A DNA stretch of 64,000 bases, from NCBI GenBank assembly GCA_002118135.1, contig BDIU01000412.1:66664-130663 (forward strand), in the 5' to 3' direction. A program made the position numbers and the translations under genes. Positions 1 to 11,200 of this stretch are shown piece by piece (within the stretch, counting starts at the first letter, position 1; every line of letters starts with the position of its first letter). The notes under the pieces were generated by a model, which searched no databases, had not been told where the DNA came from, and worked only from the letters and a program-made list of their open reading frames with translations. Source of the stretch: Trebouxia sp. TZW2008. Lineage: Eukaryota; Chlorophyta; Trebouxiophyceae; Trebouxiales; Trebouxiaceae.

Positions 1-1226
1 ACAAAATCCACATCCCGCCTCCCCAACGGTGCACATCTGCCAGACTGTGCTGAAAAGCTGGAATTCTGCTGATAGCTGAGTACACTGGAGGAGTTCCAAT
101 GAAAATCAAAATCCAGTAGATTTGCCTCCTGCAAAAGCAAAGGCAACGTTAGGCCATGGCCAACAAATGCAGAGTATGTCATTTGCAACAAGTATGCCAT
201 TCATAGTCATAGCTCAGTGAGTCAGCAGACATGATCAGCATTAGATGAAGCTGAGTGTCTATGCGTGAACAGCACAGAGATGGTATTGTGCTTTCAAGGA
301 CTCATCAGCGGAATTGTGCGAGGAGCAAGTCTCAACAGTGCAGTTGAACAGCAGTCGATAGCTGATCTGGTGGAGAGCTCACCAATGAAACAACCAGGCA
401 AAGCGCTCAACATCATAGACTCCCACAAACCAACCCAACAGGAAACCAAACTGCAGGAACTTGGAGATGTCTTCAAACGTGTCAAAGGGATCTTGCCCAG
501 GTGTGCTGGAGTCACCAGCCCAATTGAAGTGGGCGGCAACGCGCGCTGAAGCATAGCCGCACATCAGTAGGCAAGTCCAAATACCCTGCAGGCAGCAAAA
601 AGCATTCATACTCTGTCTTACAAGCTATGGCAAAAAGCTATGGCTTAAGCAGACAGAGAACTTTATGAGCACTCTGGCAGCAATGCTATACAGGGACATG
701 ACTTACCACTAGCAAGTACTTCTCTACATATCTGCTGCCGCCGAAGTAGCTTCTGCCTGCTTTGCTTGTGGCAGTAGGTTCAGTCGCGTCTGAAACGCTT
801 CTGCTGAGGATCTGCAGCGCGAGAGTCAGATAGTCAGCGCAAACCGCGGCTATCGGCCAAGCTGATGTTATAGGATTTGCACAAGATACTGGAGTGCTTG
901 ATCATGAGCGAGGTGCTAAGCAAAACGGTGATCTGGTAAGCTGCAAAGTCGTCCGCGCTTCTCACCTCGTTGTTGTTGTTTAGTTTCAAGCTGCCGTTCG
1001 AGGAGCCGGCGACACTCTGAGCTTCCACGTCGCGTAGAAGTCCATTGTGCACCGACCAAGAGGTCGTGCGAGGCGGAGAACGTCCGGAAACTGAGATAGG
1101 CAAGACAGGAGCCATGCTCGTGTTGTCTGAGTCGCGGCCCAAGAGCAAAGCTGTTGTCTCTGCAGACGGTCCGCGGTGGTCTTGTAAGTTGCGCAGAACG
1201 TTGTCGGAGCCCTGTCGGGGCGTCAT
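1..1226 (-). CDS. Unrecognised membrane protein, 5' part only (runs off left edge)
   Basis: Three exons can be joined in frame on the minus strand: 1226-966 (87 codons from ATG, donor gtgagaa), 585-383 (acceptor ctgcctgcag, donor gtgagc, phase 2) and 128 to beyond base 1 (acceptor gcttttgcag). Exon 1 encodes a Ser/Arg/Asn-rich hydrophilic N-terminus ending in a run of Asn. Exons 2 and 3 encode hydrophobic stretches (GIWTCLLMCGY, FGFLLGWFVGVY, IYWILIFIGTPPVYSAI), so this is probably a multi-pass membrane protein. I do not recognise the family. The start is the first ATG in a CpG-rich patch, divergent from the transporter gene at 1984 with about 760 bp between the two ATGs. An additional small exon between exons 1 and 2 cannot be excluded. 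Confidence 0.5.
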
Positions 1227-1290
1227 TTTGTACGTCGCAGGTCGCTGCACCGCGGCCTTGGCCGCGCGCGGTGCAAGCCTGACTAACTAT
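800..1290. promoter_or_regulatory. CpG-rich patch at the start of the left-edge gene
   Basis: CpG is dense here (12 CpG in 1021-1140 by count, against 2 in 3001-3120). The patch covers exon 1 and the start of the minus-strand gene. No TATA box stands out. It is inferred to be promoter-associated from its position only. Confidence 0.5.
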
Positions 1291-1572
1291 TAGTCACAAC
1301 TTCATCGTCAGGTCCTGCTGACATGAAACCGGCATGCTGCAAGTGCAGTGAGCCAGCATTGACAGGCCGACGCAATCCACTGCGACGCAGCGCTAAAGCA
1401 GTCAGCAAAGACGGAAAGCAGTCTGCCGCAGTGCGTGTTTGTGCCCATTGCCGATGAAATGCCGCAGACCTGAAATTGATGGCAGAACATTCGAATGCTT
1501 TGAAATTCAGTCTAGCAGTGTTGAAAACCAATGTGAGCAGCTTGCGCCCGGCATGCGTTGCAATGCTTGCTC

Positions 1573-1611
1573 TCTTGATGTCATGATCACGTTGTGTCCA
1601 TGACATCAAGA
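1573..1611. promoter_or_regulatory. Perfect 13-bp inverted repeat in a divergent promoter region
   Basis: Arms tcttgatgtcatg (1573-1585) and catgacatcaaga (1599-1611) are exact reverse complements around a 13-base spacer. Each arm holds TGATGTCA/TGACATCA, close to a bZIP-type site. It lies between the ATG of the left-edge gene (1226) and that of the transporter (1984). A regulatory role is inference. Confidence 0.35.
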
Positions 1612-1809
1612 ATGCATTCAGCTTTGCACAATGTATTACTAATGCATGCGATCAGGGTCATGGACAAGGGAAATGTGTTTTCGATAAACATCATAACTGA
1701 AGAGCAGTAGGCAGGCAGACTTCGTGATTTTGCAAACTCTCAACCTACCTGTAAGATGGGCTGTCAAGTATTATAGACCCAAAGCGCCTCAAAGAGTGCC
1801 AGCTGCCAG

Positions 1810-2240
1810 CTGTCAGGCCGATGAAGAGGAATGACCGCGATCGACATGCATGACATTGTCAGTGGGTTGACCTCGCGCAACGACAGGCAACGTCGGTCGT
1901 CTGCGGGCACCACTAGGATGTGATGCTTTCTGTTAGTATTGGGCTGTGTCGGCAGCAGCGTCTGCAGGCCACGGCATCATACGATGCAAAGGATTGCGAC
2001 ATGCAAGAGTGATCCTGCTGTCTTCCGCGCAAGGCAAGCATGCAGACCATCAGGAAGGAGATTCGTACAGCTGTATTTCCAAAAATCCAAATCTTTGCGT
2101 GATGCGGCGTCTTCGCACAGTATGCGTCGAACGCCTGCTATGAACATCTCCAAGAATCGAACAAGTGTTCAAGCGAAAGGCGACGAAGGTGATGTAACAG
2201 TGAACGTGGGCAGCAAAACCCCTCCAAAAGCTGGTGACAG
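1810..2240. promoter_or_regulatory. CpG-rich patch over the transporter start
   Basis: CpG dinucleotides cluster from about 1815 to 1910 and again over exon 1. The ATG used for the folate-biopterin transporter (1984) lies inside. Likely promoter and 5' UTR, by position. Confidence 0.4.
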
Positions 2241-5200
2241 CCCGCAAAGCAAGTCCAAGAGCAGCAAATCTGGCTTCACAGTTTTTGGCTTGCAACCCAG
2301 TCCTGAGCTGCTGTCAATCTCGATGGGTAAGGAAAGCGTCTTGGGTGTGAACGATTTTGCGTGCACTTGCAGTGCAACTTTGGAAGCACTTGTCCTGTTG
2401 CTTTGCAGTGTACTTCGTCCAAGGCATACTTGGACTTGCGCGACTAGCCATCTCTTTCTTCTACAAGGATGAGTTCCAGCTTGACCCTGCCACAGTAAGG
2501 GTCGTTTACACTTGCCATAGAGCAATCATGTTCAGCGCAGTCTTCTGAGCACAAGCCACCTGGTTCATCGAGCTGGGCATGCATATAAGTGCTGATTGCT
2601 TATGGAGCAAGCTTTCAACCACCTACTGCAACAAGGGTATCACAAGTAAACATGAGCCAACAGGGCATCAATTCTCCAGAGTCCTCTCCATTCTCATTGT
2701 ACCACTGCTCTCCATCAAAATCTGTCATGGTTCTGAGATACACAATTCTGTGACATATTGAATAGTGTTAACTGTGACACATACTGAATGCGCCAACATG
2801 GCAGCGTCACATGGATGAAGCAGTCATGATTTGTAATGCTTGCTTGGCTGCCTGATTGCAGGTGGCCATAGTGACTAGTCTGGGCGCCGCACCTTGGGTG
2901 GTCAAACCTGTGTACGGCTTTCTCAGTGATACGGTACCCATATTTGGGTATAGACGGCGCTCTTACCTTATCATCTGTGGTCTCCTTGGTGAGACCTTCT
3001 TTTGCCCTGCTGTTCACTGAGCTGCTGTTGACCTGTTTCTGTCTATAGGTATTGAAATGGGTACTATTCAAAGTGTGCCTGGTTGTCGTATCGTTTGCCA
3101 ATGCTGTGAATGTATATAGTCAAAGTGGGTTTTGGGCATAAGTCAATAAATGGCATGAATGCACCTAGTCACAGCTAAGCCTCTCAGCATGAGAGTGGCT
3201 TGGCGGCAGTGCAGGCACAGTGTCTTGGACAGCTCTGGCGACTGTGGTGGAGAGCCCAATTCAGGCGGCTGCCATCATTACATGTGCCATACATCTGGAA
3301 GTCTCTTGCTAAGCCTGTCAATATGAAATTGATTTGCGGGCAGTGCAGGCACAGTCTCTTGGACAGCTCTAGCCACAGTTGTGAAGAGCCCAAGTCAGGC
3401 AGCTGTTATGGTCATACTGGGATCCCTGGGCACTGCTTGCAGCGATGTGGTTGTGGACTCCATTGTGGTAGAGCGCTCACGAGGGGAACCTCAGGCATGT
3501 CATAACCGCTCCTCACACCAACCACAATCTAGCCTGTCGATTTGCTATGTGCTGTATCAACATGTCTGGCAAATTGAAGCGGCTACGTCAGCACCAGAGG
3601 CACATGCCTGCAGCAATGCTGTGGTGGACTCCGTTGTGGTGGAGCGCTCAAGAGGGGAACCTCAGGCATGTCACTGTTCCCTTTGCAGCATACAGGCTCT
3701 GAGCCTCTGTTATGATTGTGAATGTTGTCAGCCAAAGGAATCAATGAATACAGCCTGTAGCGGTGTCGTGGTGGACCTCATTGTGGTGGAGCGCTCATGA
3801 GCAGAACCTCAGGTATCTTGCTGTGGCCCCTTGCCTTGCAAGCATACAGAGTGGCTCTTATGACTGGACGGTTCATGAGTCAAGCTGTCTATGGGCACTA
3901 CCTGAAGCAATGAGGTTGCTGGCTCCATTGTGGAGGAAGGCTCAAGAGGAGAAGCTTAGGCATGTCACTTGCTTGGACTGCCTTGTCACCCCAGCCCTTA
4001 CCCTATCAACCTGCTTGTAGACTGGTAGACTGTTGTGAGTTGAACCCGCAGCAGTCTTGCGGTCAATATTGTCGAATGGGAGCGCTTGAAAGGGAAGTCT
4101 CAGGCATGCTCGCCTCCCTCCTCCCACATTGTCTGCTTTGCCATGTCCGTGCTTGTCCCATGGCTATTACATTTCCTGAAGGCATTGCACTTGTGGCTGT
4201 TTTTGCTATGGTTTGCTTCAATGGTGCTGACTGACTTGCGCACCATATCGTTGAAGCAGTTCACAGTCACAAACAGCCAGAGGTACTGCCTTCGTTGTTT
4301 GTATGCCGCAATAGCAGTGATAACTCAGGGGTGCTGAATACATGGGCTTTATCAAAATGAAGCAAAGTATATGCTGCATAATGTTGTGTGGCACATTGAG
4401 CATAAAAAGAGCTGAGCTGCACTTCAAATCCAGCACAAGCTTTTCAGGTGTGCAAACCAAATATGCAATCCCCTCTTTGGGCATTGCTGCTGTCTGAATT
4501 GGCCTCACAGGCAGCAGTCAACAATTTGCCCAATATCGAGGCCTGAGGCTTTGGAAAAAGGGACAAGAGCAGCCATACCATGAGGCGTCATAACGGGCAC
4601 CTCTAACAACAGAAGCAGCCAAGGAGTGCTGCATCAAAAGCAGACACCAGCAGTCAATTCTTGGGAGAGCAGCCCAAATACACAACCTCATCATTGGGCA
4701 ATGCTGCTGACCTGATCCAGCCTCACAGCAGACGGTCAGCGCACCGACCAATACCTGGCCATGGACTGGATGTTGGACTGTCCTCTGGTTGCCTGCTGTG
4801 TGGATGAAACAGATCAGCCCAGGAGCAGTGCCCAAGATGGGTCCCAGTGCAGTAAGCAACCTCATCGGGTGGCGTTACTGCTATTCAGCCTCGCTGCAAG
4901 CAGTCAGCGCACAGACCAATACCTGGCCCCGGCACTTGATATTGGACTTTTCTCTTGCTTGCTGTGAGGGTGAAACAGATCAGCGCAAGGAGCAGTGCCC
5001 AAAACGGGCTCTATTGCAGTGCATCATCTCCTTTGTTGGCATTGCTGCTGACCTGATTGCGCCTCACATCGAGCAGTCAGCGCACAGATGAATATGCCAT
5101 GGAATTGATTTTGGACTATACTCCGGTTGCTTGCATTGATGGTGAAGCAAATAGTCGAAGATGGGACCTTTTGCCGCATGCACTCTCATGGGCATGGCTG

Positions 5201-8200
5201 CTGTTCAGCCTCACAACAAGCAGTCGGCGCACAGACCAATACCAGGCCCCGGCACTTGATATTGGACTGTTAGTCTGTTGCTTGCTGTGAGGATGAAACA
5301 AATCAGCCCAAGAGCAGTGTCCAAAATGGGTCCTATTGCAGTGCATGATCTGATGCTTTGGCATGGCTGCTGACCTGATTCTGCCTCACATCAAGCAGTC
5401 AGCGCACAGAGCAATGCCGGGCGTTGGACTTGATATTGGACTGTACTCCGGTTGCTTGATGTGAGGGTGAAGAAATCAGGCGAAGATGGGTCCTTTTGCC
5501 GCATGCACTCTCATCATTGGGCATTGCTGCTGTTCAGCCCCACAGCAAGCAGTCAGCGCGCAGACTTATACCCGGCCCTGGCACTTGATATTGGACTGTG
5601 TGCTGGCTGCTTGCATTGTGGGCGAAACAGATCAGCACAAGAGCAATGGGTGGATCTTGTAGCAGGGACCTCCTCATGTGGTCATGATTGATGTTCTATT
5701 TTGGTCATGATTACAAGACAACCTCACAACAGAAAATGCATCAGAACTCGTCTCGCCGCCTCAGTACACAGCCACCAGTCCAAACGCCTTACTGCAAACA
5801 CGGTTGTAAACAACAACATAACCCCTCATGGCTGTACAAAAGCTGATGCGTGCTATATGCCAATGCTGTCTCACATAATTTTGGTAGAAGTCTTGTATAC
5901 CCACATCCAATTCTGTTGAGCAGGTGGAATGCCGCAGAAGGACTGCAGTTTTCCTTGAATGCTCATGTAGACGTGTTCTGCGTGATTCCTGCCTGCTTGC
6001 ATCATAGTCAGCCGGCAAAACAGACTCTTGACTCCTTCCTGCAGCAGCCCAGCAATTCTAATCGGCGCACTAACAGCTTGCAGCAGTGACAGCAGCCATA
6101 TGTGGCAATAGTCAACCACAGGCCTCATATGGTTGCTTGGACTTCTGCCAGCTGTAGGGGCACTTCACACGTTTCCTGCCTGCCTGTGACGTTGGGCATC
6201 AGCCACAATACACTCTTGACCTCACTCTCTAGTAGTCAAATACAGCAGACCAGGAATCCGACGGTGCACATCAACAGCTCCAGCAATGGCAGCCGCCTGA
6301 TGTGGCAGACGTCAAGTACAGGCCTTGTCTGGGGTCTGTCAATGCCTCAAGCTGTTGATGTGTTCTCTGTGATGACTGCCTGCTTGCATCATGGGCATCA
6401 GGCAAAATAGACTTTTCTCTTGCTACAGCGGTGAGGTCTAGGCTTGAAGAGCATGCTGCCACTGCCTTCAGGCGTATTGATACATACATGCATGCATACC
6501 TGCATGCTTGCACTATAGTCAGCAGGAACAACAGACCCTGACTGCTTGTTGCAGCAGTCCAAAAAGCCTACAGTGCACATCAACAGCTGGCAGCACTGGC
6601 AGCAGCCTGATCTGGCAGTAGTCAAATACATGCCTGAGAAGGTTGATATTGGTGCTTCCAGCTGCGTTGGTGCTGCTGCTGTATTATCTGCCTGCTTGCA
6701 ACATGCAGGCTCAACAGACTCTTTGACGCTTTCCTACAACAGCCCAGGATTTCTAAAGTGCACACCAACAGCTAGCAGCAGTGGCAGCAGCCTAATCCGG
6801 CAGTAGTCAACTACCGGCCCAGCTCGGTTGCCTGACTGCTTCCAGCTGTTGGAGTGCTTTCTGTGATTTCTGCCTGCTTGTGTGGTGGGCATCAAGCACT
6901 ACAAGCACTTGACTGTGGTCCATAGCAGTCAAATACAAACCACAACAGTATGCTGGAATTAGATTCAGCTGTACTGCAGCTGAACTAGATACAGCTGGTA
7001 CTTTTGCTGGCCCCTGCCTGCTTGCATCATGCATGCACCAGACTCTTGGCTCCTTCCTATAGCAGTCAAGTCCAGGCGTACAGAGAACACTTGCACTACC
7101 TCCAGCTAAGTGGGGGTTTTTGCTGGCGGGCCCTCAGCCTACTTGCACCATGACAAAGTCTTGACTGCTCCCTGCAGCAGCCCAGGAATGTGACAGCGTG
7201 CAACAACAGCTTGCAGCAGTGACAGCAGTCCTACGTGGCAGTAATCAGCCACAGGCCTCACAGGGTTGCTTGGACTGCTTTCAGCTGTAGGAGCACTTCA
7301 CATATTTCCTGCCTGCCTGTGACATGGGCCTCAAGCACAACAGCCTCTTGACTCTACTCTGCAGCAGTCAAACACAGCAGGTCAGGAAATTGACGAGTGC
7401 GCCTTGACAGCTGTTGGCAGCGGCAGCACCCTGATGTGGCAGTAGTCAAGTACAGGCCTGGTCCGGGTTCTGCCAATGCCTCCAGCTGTAGACGGGTTCT
7501 CTGGGATGCCTGCCTGCTTACATCAAGGGCATCAGGCATGATAGATTTTGTGTCCTTCTCGAAGCAGTCAGATGCAGGCTTGAAGAGCATGCTGGCACTG
7601 CCTTCAGGTGTAGTGACGCATGCATGTCTGCCTGCTTGCATTCTAGTCAGCGGGCACAGCGGACTTTGACTGGTCCCTGCAGCAGCTCAGGGGTCTGATA
7701 GTGCCCACCAACAGCTTGCAGCAGTGGCAGCGACCTGATCTGCCAGTAACCAAGCACAGGCCTGACAAGGTTACCGTGGCTGCCTGCTGCTGTTGGAGTG
7801 CTTTCTGTGATTCCTGCCTGCTTGCATCATGGACGTCCAGCACAACAGACTCTTGACCCCACTTTGTAGCAGTCAAGTACAGCAGGCCAGGAATTTGACA
7901 GTGTGCACTGACAGCTTGCAGCAGTGGCAGCAGCCTGTTGTGGCAGTCGTCAAGTACAAGCCTCGTTTGGTTGATGCCAATGCTTCCAGCTGTTACCGTG
8001 CTGTCTGTGGTTTCTGCCTGCTTACATCATGGCCGTCAGGCATGACAGTCTCTTGACCCCACTCTGTGACAGTCAAGTACAGCAGGCCAGGAATTTGACA
8101 GTGCGCACTGACAGCTTGCAGCAGTCGTAGCAGCCTGATGTGGCAGACGTCAAGTACAAGCCTCAATTGGTGCAAGCCAATGCTTCCAGCTGTGCGAGTG

Positions 8201-11200
8201 TTCTCTGTGACCCCCTGCCCGCTTGCATCATGGTCATCATGCACACCAGACTTCTGCCTTCTTGCCTTAGCAGTCAAGCCTGAGGCACATGAGGATGTTT
8301 GGACTGAATTCAGCTGTGGGTGTTTTTGCTGGATTTTCTCTCCCTGCTAGCATCATGCATGACTAGTGGTCTGTGACTGCTTCCTACAAGAATCCAAGAA
8401 TTGTGCAATGCGCACCAACAGCTTGCGGCAGTTGCAGCAGCCTTTTTAGGCTGTACCAAGTACAGGCCTTGCGAGGATACTGTAGTTGCCTCTAGCTGTG
8501 AAAGTGTCTTCTGTGATTTCTGCCTGCTTGTGTCATGGGCATCAGGCATAACAGACTCTTAATTCCTTTCTACAGCAGTCAAACACAGGCCTGAAGCAGG
8601 ATGCTCCAACTGCATCCAGCTCTGAAGGTGCATGCATGCATGCCTGCTTGCCTGGTTGCATCATAATAAGCAGGCACAAAAGGCCCTAACTGCTCCCTGC
8701 AGCAGCCCATGAATCCTAAAGTGCGCACCAACAGCGCAGCAGTGGCAGCAGCCTGATCTGGCAGTAGTCAACTACATGTCTGACGAGGTTACTGTGACAG
8801 CTGCCAGCAGTGAGGGTTCTTTCTGTGACTTCTGCCTGCTTGTGTCAGGGTGTAAGGCAGTCCATACTCTTGACCCCACTTGGCAGCAGTCAAGTACAGC
8901 AGGCCAGGAGTCTGACAGTACGCACCAACAGCTAGTGGCAGTGGCGACAGCCTGATGTGGCAGTAGTCAACCACAGGCCTCATCAGTGTCTTGCCCTTGC
9001 CTCCAGCTGAGGAAGTGTTCTCTGTGACTCCTGCTTGCCTCATTGGATCTGGGCACGACAGGTTTTTGACTTTGTCCTGCAGCATTCATAAACATAAATA
9101 AAGGCATATAGGTTGCCGGGACTGCTTTCAGCTTTGAAGGTGTAATCATGCATGCCTACCTGCCTGCTTGCATCATGCTCAGCAGGCACAACGGACTTTG
9201 ACTCCACCCTGCAGCAGCTCAGGAATGCTACAGTGCGCACCAACAGCTTGTGGCAGCGGCAGCAGCCTGATGTGGCAGTGATAATCTACAAGCCTCACTT
9301 GGCTGTTTCCTGCTGCTGCTGAGTGTTGGCTGTGATTCCTGCCTGTTTGCATCATTGGGATCAGGCTCAACAGATTCTGCGTCCTTCCTACAGCAGCCAA
9401 TTGTGAGCCCGCACAGCATGCTGGGACTGAACCCAGCTATGGACGTGTATGCATGCATGCATGCTTGTCTGCCTGCTTGCATCATAATTAGAGGGCACAA
9501 TAGATCCTGACTGCTCCCTGCAGCAGCCCAGGAATCTTGCAGTGCGCACCAACAGCGCAGCAGTGGCAGCAGCCTGATGTGGCAGTTGTCAAGTACAGGC
9601 CTGTTCAGCTCGCTTTCTCTGCCTGCAGCTGCTGCTTAGCGTTTGCTCTGATTCCCGCCTGCTTGCTTCACGGGCGTCAGGCATACCAAGACTGTTGACC
9701 CCACTCTGTAGCAGTCAAGTACAGCAGGCCAGGAATTTGACAGTGCACACTGACAGCTGGTGGCAGTGGCAGCAGCCTGATGTGGCAGTAGTCACTGACA
9801 AGCCTCACCAGGTGCTTCCACTGCCTCAAGCAAAGGAGGTGTGCTCTGTGATCCCTGCCTGCTTGTGTCATGGCTGTCAAGACACAACAAGCTATTGACT
9901 TTTCCCTTTAGCAGCCCAGGAACTCAACACAATGCACAAGCACAGCAGGCAGCAGTTGCAGCAGCCTGATCTGGCAGCATTCAGGTAAAGGCCTAATCAG
10001 GTCAGCTGTGATCCCTTCCAGCTGTGACCGTCTTGCCAGGCCAGCTTGTAGCTCTCAACATCAATCAAAGCCTGCTGTGGCAAACTGTTGTGGCTGCAGT
10101 TTTTTGAATGACGTTCCTCGCAAAGCACAGAAAGCGTGCAAAGCATGCAAGGAACTTCAGCGCAATACACTGTGGCCATGGCAAGCTGTACCCAGCAGGC
10201 TCAAATCCATGCTCAGCCATTGCATAACACTTTGCAAAGCACACAAAGCATGCAAAACATGCAAGGAATTTTCAGCCCAGCACACTGCAGACAGGACACT
10301 GGCCTGTCTTTGACTTTGCTGCTTAAGTCATTGAGGTGCTGCATGAATCAGCACAAGAGGGACTCTGGCGAATGCCTGTGGCCCTAGCAGCCTCTTTTGG
10401 CTGACTGCTGTCTTACTTTTGACTAATACTCCAGCATTACCAGATTTTTGATCATCTGTATTGTCTTGCAGAGCACAGCTGGATCGCTGCAGTCCCTGTG
10501 CTGGGCGTCTTCAGCAGTAGGAGGCATTGCCAGCGCCTATTTCAGTGGAGCCTTAGTGGATGCCTACGGTCCCAGAGGCGTCTTTGGCCTGACTGCGGTG
10601 TTTCCTTTGATGGTGTCCCTATCTGCTGTCTTCATCTCTGAGCAGCCTGTTGTTGGCAACAGCAACAGGCAGAAACGGGGTTCAGAAGATGAAGAGGATA
10701 AGGCGGAGTCAGGTGTGCTCCTTATAAAGCGTGCGACCCAAACCCTTGCCATGTACCGCTTGCACTGCTGTTCTTATTCATGTTTTGCAACAATTCACCT
10801 CTGTCTTTACTGGTCTGCTGTTTTGCTGATTTCAGCTGCATAATCTGCAATCAGTTTTGCAGGGTTAGTTAAGAACAGCAGCAACAAGCAGCGCTATGCT
10901 CAGGAGATGTCAAGGGTTGGTTTTGCCATCTTGTATTTGTTGTACGTCGGGCAGCAAAACAACATAGGCTAGAGTCATCCCCCTTTTGCTGTTAATGTTT
11001 TTGCTCAACTCAAGCCTGAAGTCTGTTCTTGAAAGCTCTCCTTTGATGTGTATTGCGTTGCTGCCACCCTTGCGTCTAGTTCTCATAATCTCCGCAGCAT
11101 CACTGCTTGGGGAAACAACAGTACTGGATGCAGGTGGGCTGTTGGCGGCAGAAGTTTTGGCGCCTCCAAATGTTATGCAGCAGCGGCTGAAGAGCCAGGT

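Noticed and set aside
834..965. Extension of the left-edge gene exon 1 to a stop near 834
   Set aside because: A good donor (gtgagaa) at 965 and an in-frame acceptor at 586 make splicing more likely than read-through.
5920..10000. CRISPR-like regularly spaced repeats
   Set aside because: Units are long, diverged and without constant short repeats and unique spacers; this is eukaryotic intron sequence.
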